Source: Desulfobacteraceae bacterium | GTDB lineage: Bacteria > Desulfobacterota > Desulfobacteria > Desulfobacterales > Desulfosalsimonadaceae | Length of the DNA: 9,709 nucleotides | NCBI GenBank assembly: GCA_007136525.1 | Contig: SLGU01000156.1 | Coordinates: 1 to 9,709 of the forward strand | Direction: 5' to 3' | In this document: positions 1 to 6,017 of the stretch, in pieces | Layout: the number at the start of each line of letters is the position of its first letter | Position numbering within the stretch: the stretch's first letter is position 1 | The notes under the pieces: model-generated | Seen by the model: only the letters and a program-made list of their open reading frames with translations | What the model was told of the DNA's origin: nothing | Databases searched by the model: none | Position numbers and translations under genes: made by a program

Positions 1-4
1 AAAA

Positions 5-217
5 ATGAAAAAGCTAATCAAAAAGGAAAGCATGAAGGGCGACATATACTACCACAACCTGAGCGCAGGGAGGGCTGACTGTTACATGGTGGCCGGCCGC
101 TGGGAGGGCAACGTTGTCTTAGCACCTCAGAACCAGGCTAACAACGTGGTAATGATTTACACCGACAACGAAATGATCGAGCTGCAGGAAAGCGGAAAAC
201 TTACTTACAGGGCTTAG
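5..217 (+). CDS. Small hypothetical protein (70 aa)
   Basis: I do not recognise this short protein. It has a lysine-rich N-terminus followed by a compact stretch with aromatic and acidic residues (GDIYYHN, VMIYTDNEM) and no signal peptide or membrane segment. Two starts are possible. The ATG at 5 is so close to the window edge that its ribosome binding site cannot be seen. The ATG at 32 (MKGDIYYHN) has AAGGA at 23-27, but only four bases away, which is short. The conserved-looking part begins after the second start, so the true protein may be 61 residues. A GC-rich hairpin (226-264) follows nine bases after the stop. Its position upstream of other small early genes fits an accessory phage or plasmid protein. 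No function is proposed. Confidence 0.5.
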   Translation: MKKLIKKESMKGDIYYHNLSAGRADCYMVAGRWEGNVVLAPQNQANNVVMIYTDNEMIELQESGKLTYRA

Positions 218-225
218 TTTCCGAG

Positions 226-264
226 CAGGGCAGGCCGAAGCCGAAAAACCAAGGGCCTGCCCTG
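226..264 (+). other. GC-rich hairpin without U-tract, after the first gene
   Basis: There is an 11-bp perfect inverted repeat: CAGGGCAGGCC at 226-236 pairs with GGCCTGCCCTG at 254-264 around a 17-base A-rich loop. It starts nine bases after the stop codon at 217, a typical place for a terminator, but the 3' side continues ATGGAAG instead of a run of T. It may act as an imperfect terminator, an mRNA 3'-end stabiliser or a processing site. The remainder of 218-319 shows nothing else except the ribosome binding site of the next gene. Confidence 0.6.
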
Positions 265-319
265 ATGGAAGAGAAGCACTAAACAAAAACACCTAAAAGG
301 GAAAAAGGAGCGATCTACA

Positions 320-649
320 GTGGGAAAAATAAAAATTAAAGAGGTAAGGATCTGCAGGGCTGAGGGCCTGATCAAGGAGTGCGGGATCGAGTTCGTGGCC
401 CCGGGGCCTACGACCGCCGGCGCGGACAAGGTGCTGGCCCGTATGGCGCTAACTGCGCCTAAACAGGGGAAAGGTTACCACAAAACAGACTTCCAGGTTC
501 TCTGGGACGACGATGCCAGCTATAAAGGCACGATCTGTTTGTGGGCAGAATACGCCCCCGGAGATCTTGCCAGGCAGATGCGCACATATCTGCGCCGATC
601 GTGGAACAAGGTTGATTATCAAGAGTTTACCGCAGAAAGGGAGTTTTAG
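320..649 (+). CDS. Hypothetical protein (109 aa), GTG start
   Basis: The start is GTG at 320, chosen because AAGGAG at 305-310 lies nine bases upstream; no competing ATG has such a site. The protein has a basic N-terminal strand-like segment (GKIKIKEVRICRAEG), a central part containing GKGYHKTDFQVLWDDDASYKG, and a C-terminal helix rich in Arg. The pattern G-Y-x-KTDF-x-V-x-(W)-x-D, followed by a Y-x-G turn, reminds me of small proteins or domains common on Gram-positive and proteobacterial mobile elements. I cannot name the family with confidence or give a function. The stop at 647-649 is three bases before the ATG of the next gene, so the two are probably translated from one message. Confidence 0.72.
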   Translation: MGKIKIKEVRICRAEGLIKECGIEFVAPGPTTAGADKVLARMALTAPKQGKGYHKTDFQVLWDDDASYKGTICLWAEYAPGDLARQMRTYLRRSWNKVDYQEFTAEREF

Positions 650-652
650 GCG

Positions 653-1135
653 ATGAAAAAGTTTTATTTTGGCTACGGATCAAATTTAAACATCCAGCAG
701 ATGAAGATGCGCTGCCCCGATGCGGAACCGGTCGGGGTGGCCACGCTAAGAGGGCACAAGCTTATTTTCAGGGGTGTTGCAGATATCATTGAGACCGGCG
801 ACCCTAAAGACGAGGTTAAGGGCGCAGTCTGGAGCGTAACCGATAAATGCTTAAAAGCGCTAGATCGTTATGAGGGCTACCCGCGGCTTTACGGCCGCAA
901 AAACTACCGCGTCCTTTTAAGGGATGGCTTCGGCCGGCGGCAAACAGTTACCGCTTTTGGTTACTATATGCAAGGTGGGCGGCTCGCTCAGCCCTCCCGA
1001 TCCTACTGGTCCTGCATTATGCGCGGTTACTATGATTTTAACATCGAGCCGAGCCAGGACCTGCTGAAGCCAAACACTAATTTAAGCCAGGGAGAGGATC
1101 CCTGCCAGGAAGAAGAGCGCCATGCCTTTTCATGA
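653..1135 (+). CDS. Gamma-glutamylcyclotransferase-like (AIG2/GGCT fold) protein
   Basis: The 160-residue protein shows the hallmarks of the GGCT/AIG2 family. It has an N-terminal first strand with FGYGSNL (residues 7-12; YGSN at 8-11 forms the substrate-binding loop) and an L-D-R-Y-E-G-Y-P block (70-77) whose Glu74 matches the catalytic acid of the family. A C-terminal PS..Y...I..GYYDF segment is also typical. Characterised members release 5-oxoproline from gamma-glutamyl amino acids or peptides, or act on gamma-glutamylamines; others have unknown substrates. The true substrate here cannot be told from sequence. AAGGGAG at 637-643 lies nine bases before the ATG. The gene follows the previous stop by three bases. 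Its last codons overlap the promoter assigned to the XRE gene. On a mobile element this is cargo rather than replication machinery. Confidence 0.85.
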   Translation: MKKFYFGYGSNLNIQQMKMRCPDAEPVGVATLRGHKLIFRGVADIIETGDPKDEVKGAVWSVTDKCLKALDRYEGYPRLYGRKNYRVLLRDGFGRRQTVTAFGYYMQGGRLAQPSRSYWSCIMRGYYDFNIEPSQDLLKPNTNLSQGEDPCQEEERHAFS

Positions 1136-1155
1136 TGTAAAGATAATGATATAAT
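1127..1155 (+). promoter_or_regulatory. Sigma-A-type promoter with extended -10 for the XRE regulator
   Basis: TATAAT at 1150-1155 matches the -10 consensus perfectly and is preceded by TGA (TGN, extended -10) at 1147-1149. TTTTCA at 1127-1132 matches the -35 consensus in four of six positions with an ideal 17-base spacer. It lies across the end of the cyclotransferase gene, whose stop is at 1133-1135. Expected transcription start is about 1162, leaving a leader of some 20 bases before the ATG at 1181. This would give the regulator and downstream genes an internal promoter. Confidence 0.7.
1132..1154 (+). repeat. Short direct repeat over the promoter, possible operator
   Basis: ATGATGTAA at 1132-1140 and ATGATATAA at 1146-1154 are eight of nine identical and 14 bases apart start to start. 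The second copy covers most of the -10 hexamer and the first abuts the -35. Direct half-sites placed like this could bind the XRE protein made from this promoter. The repeats are AT-rich and short, so chance is not excluded. Confidence 0.35.
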
Positions 1156-1180
1156 AAAAGTAGAGGAAGGAGGTTCTCAG

Positions 1181-1417
1181 ATGATTAAAACTAAGGCAAA
1201 GGCGCGGAGCCTGCAGGAGCTCAGGATCGCTTGCGGCCTGACGCAGGAAGAAGTTGCAAAGGTTTTGGGCACCAGTTTTCCGAACGTCTCGCTAATTGAG
1301 CGCGGACTGCGCGGATTATCGGCAGAGCGAGCCGCGCAGCTGGCCCGGATCTACGGCGTTAAGATGGACGACATAAACAGGCTCCACAAGGTTTCGGGAG
1401 ATTTTAGGCACAAATAA
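1181..1417 (+). CDS. XRE/Cro-family helix-turn-helix regulator
   Basis: The 78-residue protein is almost entirely one lambda-repressor-like HTH domain (about residues 10-66). TQEEVAKVLGTSFPNVSLIERG at 21-42 includes the two recognition helices, and the LSAERAAQLARIYGV segment forms the last helices. There is no dimerisation or peptidase domain, so it is Cro- or SinR-like in size rather than a full CI repressor. The ATG at 1181 is preceded by GGAAGGAGG at 1165-1173 with seven bases of spacing, a very strong site. It has its own promoter (1127-1155) with direct repeats over the -10, so autoregulation is likely. No divergent partner regulator is present, unlike the usual lysogeny switch; it may control the replication genes downstream. 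Confidence 0.9.
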   Translation: MIKTKAKARSLQELRIACGLTQEEVAKVLGTSFPNVSLIERGLRGLSAERAAQLARIYGVKMDDINRLHKVSGDFRHK

Positions 1418-1426
1418 AAAGGACTG

Positions 1427-1444
1427 GCCGCCATATGTGGCGGC
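1427..1444 (+). other. Compact hairpin between XRE and DUF932 genes
   Basis: GCCGCCA at 1427-1433 pairs with TGGCGGC at 1438-1444 around a four-base TATG loop, a stable 7-bp GC-rich stem. It lies nine bases after the XRE stop and is followed on the + strand by six A, not T, so it is not a standard intrinsic terminator for these genes. It could attenuate or protect the downstream message. As a near palindrome in DNA it could instead be an operator. Confidence 0.5.
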
Positions 1445-1466
1445 AAAAAACTAAGGGGGAAGAACA

Positions 1467-2531
1467 ATGCAGAATAAAGGTGTTAGCTTTGATCATGTTT
1501 TTAACAGGGTTATGCAGGACAGGGAAAGCAAGGTTGACTATTTTACACCGGTGAACAACTTGACCGCGCTCGAAGATGGCAGCATTACCTTCAAGCGCAG
1601 GGACCTGGTGGCAAAAGGCGCAGGGGATAAAGATGTTCGCTTCACCACAACCAACTATGCTGACGGCCAGATGTTAGGCAAGCTCGGGATGCCCGCTGCC
1701 TACTTTCGTAAGGCAAAGGACGCCGATCCGGCGCTCTTCGCCCAGCATTTTAACTTTTGGGCTCAGCGCCATAAAGGCGACGCGCTTTTGAGGACCAGGG
1801 ACCACGGCAACGGCATAGCTTCGATCCGGGGCATAGTCTCCGGCGCATATAGCGTTTTGGACAACCACGAAATAATGCAGATGCTGAGCCGGATCCTTGA
1901 CGGCTCCGGGGCGGATTACCGGATCGAGGGTTATACGCTCGACGATCACCGTTTTCACATGAGGATCACGTTCCCGGATCTTACTAAGGCCCTGGGGAAC
2001 CTGCCGAACGGAACACCAGATTATAACCGGGTGGGGATGGATCTTAATAACTCTGAAGTCGGCTTTTCCTCGTTCAACCTGCAGGCAATGATCTACCGGT
2101 TGATCTGCTCTAACGGTTTGTGGGGGTGGGGTTCAGACGGCGAGGTTTTCAGGCAGCGGCACGCTCACCTGCGCCGGCCAGAGATCCAGGCCCGCGCGGC
2201 CGAGGCGATGGTAACGGCCGCCAGGACCGGGGCCGAGTTCTTGAGCGAGTTCGAGGCAACGCAGGACCAGCGGATCGATAACCCATTTAACGCTATAAAG
2301 GCAATCGCGAGAGAGAACAATCTCAGCGGCACGTTAACGGACACAGTCCTTGACAACTTCGAGGGCGACAAAAACGCTTACAGCGTAACAAACGCATTTA
2401 CCCGGGCGGCCCGGGTGCTGCCAAACGAGCGCCGGATCGAGGTTGAGCGCTTAGCTGGCCGGCTGGTTAGGTTTACCCCTACCCGCTGGGAGAAACTGAG
2501 CGCGATCGACGTAGGGGAGGGCGCAGTATAA
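1467..2531 (+). CDS. DUF932 domain protein (phage/plasmid-like)
   Basis: At 354 residues this matches the size and pattern of DUF932 proteins, found on phages, plasmids and genomic islands. Recognisable blocks are LGMPAAYFRKA (73-83), SGAYSVLDNHEIMQML (125-140) and the characteristic NSEVGFSSFNLQA..YRLICSNGLW (195-219), followed by a helical C-terminus. The biochemical role of the family is not established; members sit beside replication and recombination genes. AAGGGGG at 1453-1459 lies seven bases before the ATG. The stop TAA at 2529-2531 shares its last base with the ATG of the helicase gene (TAATG). The helicase site AGGGGAGGG at 2513-2521 lies inside this gene, so the two are translationally coupled and probably made in a fixed ratio. 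That suggests they act together. Confidence 0.85.
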   Translation: MQNKGVSFDHVFNRVMQDRESKVDYFTPVNNLTALEDGSITFKRRDLVAKGAGDKDVRFTTTNYADGQMLGKLGMPAAYFRKAKDADPALFAQHFNFWAQRHKGDALLRTRDHGNGIASIRGIVSGAYSVLDNHEIMQMLSRILDGSGADYRIEGYTLDDHRFHMRITFPDLTKALGNLPNGTPDYNRVGMDLNNSEVGFSSFNLQAMIYRLICSNGLWGWGSDGEVFRQRHAHLRRPEIQARAAEAMVTAARTGAEFLSEFEATQDQRIDNPFNAIKAIARENNLSGTLTDTVLDNFEGDKNAYSVTNAFTRAARVLPNERRIEVERLAGRLVRFTPTRWEKLSAIDVGEGAV

Positions 2532-4240
2532 TGGCAGCGACAGGCAGGATCAGCATTGCGGAAGGCGGCGGCCTTGTTTACCAGGGCCGCTATTGCCCCG
2601 ATACAGTTGACACAATAAAGACAATACCCGGTCGCAAATATAACCCGGCGACCCGTGAGTGGTTTTTGCCAGCAAATGAGGATATCTTACAGGTTTTCGC
2701 CGGCAGCCAGACCGTAACGATCGACCCGGACGCTTACACCCTTATTCAGAGCAAGATACAGGCCCGCCAGGCCGTTTTGCAGGCAAAGCAGGACGAACGG
2801 CCCGAGCCGCTGAAACCGATGCCGCTGAAGGGCGTAAAGCCCTTCGCTCACCAGATAACGGGGTTTAACATCGGGATCAGCAATAGCCAGGCGGCGCTTT
2901 TGCATGAGCAGGGGTGCGGTAAAACCCTGACCGCGATAGCGATCGCCGGCAGGCGTTTTTTAGACGGCGAGATTAAGCGCGTTTTGGTGGTGGCTCCGCT
3001 CTCAGTTGTGCCGGTCTGGCGCAGAGAATTTGCTGACTACGCCGGCTATGATCACAGCGTCAAGGTTTTAACCGGCACCATGAAAAAGCGCCGGGACGCC
3101 CTGGCTTGCCTGAGTGAAGAAGAGGGGTTACAGGTGGCAGTAATTAACTTTGAAGCAGTCTGGCGTGAACAGATGTTTAAAAGCCTTTTAAAGTGGTGCC
3201 CTGATATGATCGTTGTTGATGAATCGCAAAAAATCAAGGGGCCAAACACTAACCAGAGCAAGGGCCTGCATAAGCTGGGCGACATGGGATCCACCTACAA
3301 GATGATCCTGACAGGGACCCCGATCACGGCTACGCCGCTGGACTTTTGGAGCCAATATCGCTTTTTAGACCCGGACATTTTCGGCAAGAGTTTTTATAGT
3401 TTCCGTAACCGGTATGCGATAATGGGCGGGTACCTCAATAAGCAGATCATAAATTACCGCAACAAAGAAGAGCTGATCAAAAAGGCGCACTCAATAGCGC
3501 ACCGGGTAACAAAGGACGACGCCCTGGATCTGCCACCGTTTACAGATCAGGATTTATATTGCAGCCTGGAGCCGGAGGCGGCGCGCGCTTATAAGGAGAT
3601 GCGGGAAGAAAGCATTATGCAGCTGGCCGCCGCGGCCCAGGGCGAAGGCACCACACTAACCGCAACGAACGTGCTGACCCGCCTGCTAAGGCTCCAGCAG
3701 CTAACTGGCGGCTACCTGCCGCGCGACCCGGAAGCAGAAGAGGTTGAGATCGTGCAATTGAGCAAAGCAAAGCTGAACTTGCTAACGGAGACCCTTGACG
3801 ACCTTTTCACGGCCGGCCGGAAAGTGGTAATTTTTGCCCGGTTCGTGCCGGAGATCGGCGCAATCCTGGAGTTGTTACGGGACCGGTTCGCTTTTGAGCC
3901 GGCTTACATCTACGGAGCGGTCAAGCAGGACCAGCGCGGGGCGATGGTGGAGCGCTTCCAGCGTGATCCCGGCTGCAAGGCTTTTGTGGCCCAGGTGCAA
4001 ACGGCTGGTTTGGGGATCACCCTACACGCGGCCGATACAGCGATATTTTACAGCACCGACTACAATTACGGCGTTTATGACCAGTGCCGGGCGAGGGTGC
4101 ACCGGATCGGGCAGCAAAAAAATGTTACTTATATTCACCTCATCGCTGAAAACACGGTTGACGAAAAAATCTACAAGATCCTCAAAAATAAAGGCAATAT
4201 TGCGCAAGACATCGTTGACAACTGGCGCGAATACTTTTAA
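2531..4240 (+). CDS. SNF2-family ATPase/helicase with HARP-like N-terminal region
   Basis: This is a 569-residue superfamily 2 enzyme with all SNF2 landmarks. Motif I is EQGCGKT (126-132), motif II DESQ (230-233), motif III TGTPI (261-265), motif IV-like VVIFARF (432-438), motif V TAGLGITL (491-498) and motif VI QCRARVHRIGQ (518-528). The final IAENTVDEKIYKIL is also typical. The N-terminal 60 residues (VDTIKTIPGRKYNPATREWFLPA) resemble the HARP substrate-recognition region of SMARCAL1-like annealing helicases, which rewind or remodel forked DNA; the resemblance is by eye. Motif II reads DESQ rather than the usual DEAH/DEGH. The start shares a base with the DUF932 stop. Compared with chromosomal SNF2 proteins it is short, the compact form common on phages. 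Likely role is fork remodelling or strand annealing in phage replication. Confidence 0.92.
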   Translation: MAATGRISIAEGGGLVYQGRYCPDTVDTIKTIPGRKYNPATREWFLPANEDILQVFAGSQTVTIDPDAYTLIQSKIQARQAVLQAKQDERPEPLKPMPLKGVKPFAHQITGFNIGISNSQAALLHEQGCGKTLTAIAIAGRRFLDGEIKRVLVVAPLSVVPVWRREFADYAGYDHSVKVLTGTMKKRRDALACLSEEEGLQVAVINFEAVWREQMFKSLLKWCPDMIVVDESQKIKGPNTNQSKGLHKLGDMGSTYKMILTGTPITATPLDFWSQYRFLDPDIFGKSFYSFRNRYAIMGGYLNKQIINYRNKEELIKKAHSIAHRVTKDDALDLPPFTDQDLYCSLEPEAARAYKEMREESIMQLAAAAQGEGTTLTATNVLTRLLRLQQLTGGYLPRDPEAEEVEIVQLSKAKLNLLTETLDDLFTAGRKVVIFARFVPEIGAILELLRDRFAFEPAYIYGAVKQDQRGAMVERFQRDPGCKAFVAQVQTAGLGITLHAADTAIFYSTDYNYGVYDQCRARVHRIGQQKNVTYIHLIAENTVDEKIYKILKNKGNIAQDIVDNWREYF

Positions 4241-4243
4241 CAG

Positions 4244-4355
4244 GCCCAGGCGAAAAATAAGCCGTTTTAAGGCTCTTTACGGGGCGGGGCATATAAACAT
4301 ATTGCCATGCCCCTTGAAGCCAGCCACAGGGGGCCAGGGTTCGCCTGGGCAGGGG
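4244..4355 (+). other. Structured intergenic element: 11-bp inverted repeat enclosing a hairpin, plus G-quadruplex motif
   Basis: The 140 bases between helicase and zinc-finger gene hold no supported gene but much structure. GCCCAGGCGAA (4244-4254) is perfectly complementary to TTCGCCTGGGC (4340-4350). Inside, GGGGCAT (4286-4292) pairs with ATGCCCC (4307-4313), and AGCC (4260-4263) can pair with GGCT (4271-4274), giving a multi-branched shape. At 4329-4355 four G-runs of 5, 3, 3 and 4, separated by 3, 7 and 2 bases, fit the G-quadruplex rule. This overlaps the 3' arm of the long stem, so the two folds exclude each other. The next Shine-Dalgarno is at 4366-4372. No folding program was run. Confidence 0.5.
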
Positions 4356-4380
4356 ATAAGAGACTAAGGAGGCGGAAAGG

Positions 4381-4545
4381 ATGGACTTGATCGAGCTGAT
4401 AAAGGAGTTTCAATGGATCGACATCCGCGAATACAACGCAGAAATGATCCAGCGGCACCAGTTCTGCCCGGCTTGCGGGGCGGCGAAGATCATAGGGCAT
4501 GAGCCGTGGTGCAAAATAAAGCGGGTCCTTGACGATGCAAGCTAA
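4381..4545 (+). CDS. Small zinc-finger-like protein (54 aa)
   Basis: This short frame reads MDLIELIKEF...FCPACGAAKIIGHEPWCKIKRVLDDAS and stops at TAA 4543-4545. It is supported by a strong AAGGAGG at 4366-4372 with eight bases of spacing, and by the next gene's Shine-Dalgarno starting on its stop codon. The protein has an acidic/hydrophobic N-terminal helix and a C-x2-C...H-x3-C arrangement (Cys29, Cys32, His40, Cys44), a likely single zinc site similar to a zinc ribbon or treble-clef knuckle. Function is unknown; such small proteins in phage early regions may bind nucleic acid or a partner protein. Expression may be influenced by the structured, G-rich leader just upstream. Confidence 0.75.
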   Translation: MDLIELIKEFQWIDIREYNAEMIQRHQFCPACGAAKIIGHEPWCKIKRVLDDAS

Positions 4546-4557
4546 GGAGGCAGGATA

Positions 4558-5577
4558 ATGGACGGTTTTAATGAAAAGGAAATTACAATCAACGATCAGA
4601 TTAAGGGCTGCATTTACGGCCTGGCAATCGGGGATGCTTTAGGCGCTCCGGTTGAGTTTGTGCGCTCAGCTGGCAATTACCAGGCCGCGGATCAGCGGCT
4701 GGTAAAGGGGTTCACGACAGGCATTAAGCCGGCCTATACCGACGACACCGAGCTGGCAATAGCTACAGCAAGAGGGTTGTGCCGGCCCGGGGCGGATTTG
4801 AGTATCACCGACCCGTGGAAGCGCAGCCCGGACAGGCTGGTCTGGCACGAATATGCCGCATGGTATAACGAGCATATGGCGCGGCCCGGATCGGCACCGA
4901 CAGGACCGACTACAATTAACGCCATAGCCAGGGGCAAACCCGGTGCAGTTGGCGGAAAGCCGCTAAACAACAGCAAAGGATCTGGCCCGGTGCCAAGAGT
5001 TGCACCGGCCGGGCTGGTTTATAATAGCACCTCGGCCGCTATGTTTTCAGCGGCCCGGATCGCGGCCCTCACTCATGGACATACAACCGCGCAGATCAGC
5101 GCTGCGATCTTCGCCGGCGTGATAAATAAGTTGCTCCAGGGGTTTCATTTAGTGGACGCCTGGTCTATAATAATAGAAGCAGTTGATATTATACCTGGCT
5201 CAAAAGAGCCAATAAACGCGACAAACAAAGCTCTAAATATTTACAATGCAGGCATAAACCCCGATAAAGGAATCAGGGAAATAGATGGCGACGGCTGGAC
5301 CGCGGAGAGCGCACTATCGCTCGGATTATACGCGGCCATTTGTTACGGCGACGCCTTAGAGGGCAAGAGGGCAAACGCTTTTAAGCAGGCGCTCCTTTTG
5401 GCTGTTAATATCAACGGCGACAGCGATACCGTGGGCAGCATTACAGGCGCGCTGCTCGGCGCGCTTTATGGCTACGCGGCGCTGCCTGACGAGTGGGCGG
5501 CCGCCATAAATAACGAGGTGTTAGCGCAAACCTGCGCGAATATAATCAAAAAAAGAAAGGGGCAGAAAAATGGCTGA
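4558..5577 (+). CDS. ADP-ribosylglycohydrolase family protein (DraG/ARH-like)
   Basis: This 339-residue enzyme belongs to the ADP-ribosylglycohydrolase family, which removes ADP-ribose from modified residues using two divalent metal ions. Visible blocks are GLAIGDALGAPVEF (21-34), the metal-binding TDD at 61-63 in YTDDTELAIATARGL, the SKGSGPVPRVAPAGL segment (139-153), and a C-terminal NINGDSDTVGSITGALLGALYG (284-305) in which Asp288 and Asp290 should complete the metal site. In the middle block many relatives have Cys or Asn and Met-Arg (GCG/GNG...MR); here Ser and Pro replace them. Length is normal. AAGGAGG at 4544-4550 overlaps the upstream stop and is seven bases from the ATG. It is embedded in a replication operon, where it might reverse ADP-ribosylation by host toxins or regulate a phage target; both ideas are inference. 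Confidence 0.92.
   Translation: MDGFNEKEITINDQIKGCIYGLAIGDALGAPVEFVRSAGNYQAADQRLVKGFTTGIKPAYTDDTELAIATARGLCRPGADLSITDPWKRSPDRLVWHEYAAWYNEHMARPGSAPTGPTTINAIARGKPGAVGGKPLNNSKGSGPVPRVAPAGLVYNSTSAAMFSAARIAALTHGHTTAQISAAIFAGVINKLLQGFHLVDAWSIIIEAVDIIPGSKEPINATNKALNIYNAGINPDKGIREIDGDGWTAESALSLGLYAAICYGDALEGKRANAFKQALLLAVNINGDSDTVGSITGALLGALYGYAALPDEWAAAINNEVLAQTCANIIKKRKGQKNG
5196..5211 (+). other. Small hairpin inside the ADP-ribosylglycohydrolase gene
   Basis: TGGCTC (5196-5201) pairs with GAGCCA (5206-5211) around AAAA. It sits in a locally AT-rich part of the gene (about 5160-5260) and encodes GSKEP in the protein. No T-run follows on either strand. It may be chance. Confidence 0.25.
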
Positions 5578-5983
5578 GAATCTTATGGAAATGGCCGACA
5601 AGCTGAGAGACTTGAAGGAGGAAAAAGACCGCCTGCAAAAGGATCTGAAGGAGGTTAACGCCGGGATCGAGGAAATTAACGGGCAGCTTGTCTCCGAGAT
5701 GATGGAAAACGAGCTGCAGAGCTTTAAGCGTAACGGTATAACTTTTTACCTCCAAACCGACTATTACGCTTCTGTTATCGCGGACGAAGGCAAGCAGGCC
5801 CAGCTTTACCGGAACTTAAGGGGGGAGGGTTTCGGCGACATTATCAGGGAGACAATCCACCCACAAACGCTTAAAGCGTTCAGCAAAGAGCAGTTTAAGG
5901 AGCACGATCACCAGCTGCCAAGCTGGCTGGAAGGTTTGATCAACTTTTACCCGAAAGACAGCGTAAGGATGCGCAAGGGTTAA
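5570..5983 (+). CDS. Coiled-coil protein, Gp157-like phage early protein
   Basis: The 137-residue protein begins with a strongly charged heptad-like helix (about residues 5-45, MADKLRDLKEEKDRLQKDLKEV... ending in a VSEMMENEL segment), followed by a small domain beginning FKRNGITFYLQ and ending LPSWLEGLINFYPKDSVRMRKG. A long N-terminal coiled coil plus a compact C-terminal domain, encoded next to a ssDNA-binding-type gene, is the pattern of siphovirus Gp157-like proteins of Gram-positive phages. I recognise the general type but cannot prove family membership by eye. The biochemical function is unestablished. AAAGGGG at 5556-5562 lies seven bases before the ATG. The start overlaps the end of the glycohydrolase gene by eight bases, implying coupled translation. 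The stop is followed by a 34-base gap to the next gene. Confidence 0.75.
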   Translation: MAENLMEMADKLRDLKEEKDRLQKDLKEVNAGIEEINGQLVSEMMENELQSFKRNGITFYLQTDYYASVIADEGKQAQLYRNLRGEGFGDIIRETIHPQTLKAFSKEQFKEHDHQLPSWLEGLINFYPKDSVRMRKG

Positions 5984-6017
5984 GGGGTTAAAAAAATACT
6001 AAGGAGATGTTACCAAG

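Noticed and set aside
4106..4140. Slippery-looking A AAA AAT in the helicase gene after motif VI
   Set aside because: A -1 shift would end within a few codons without reaching any domain boundary or useful frame, and no stimulator is apparent.
3834..4367. 177-codon + strand frame overlapping the helicase C-terminus
   Set aside because: It lies in another frame of the well-supported SNF2 gene, has no ribosome binding site, and encodes a low-complexity Ser/Arg/Thr-rich product typical of a shadow frame.
4308..4395. Short frame starting ATG CCC CTT in the helicase to zinc-finger gap
   Set aside because: There is no ribosome binding site, it runs out of phase into the zinc-finger gene and stops soon after its start; the gap is better explained as structured non-coding sequence.
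5541..5546. TATAAT upstream of the Gp157-like gene
   Set aside because: There is no TGN extension and no acceptable -35 at 16-18 bases; the gene overlaps its upstream neighbour and needs no promoter of its own.
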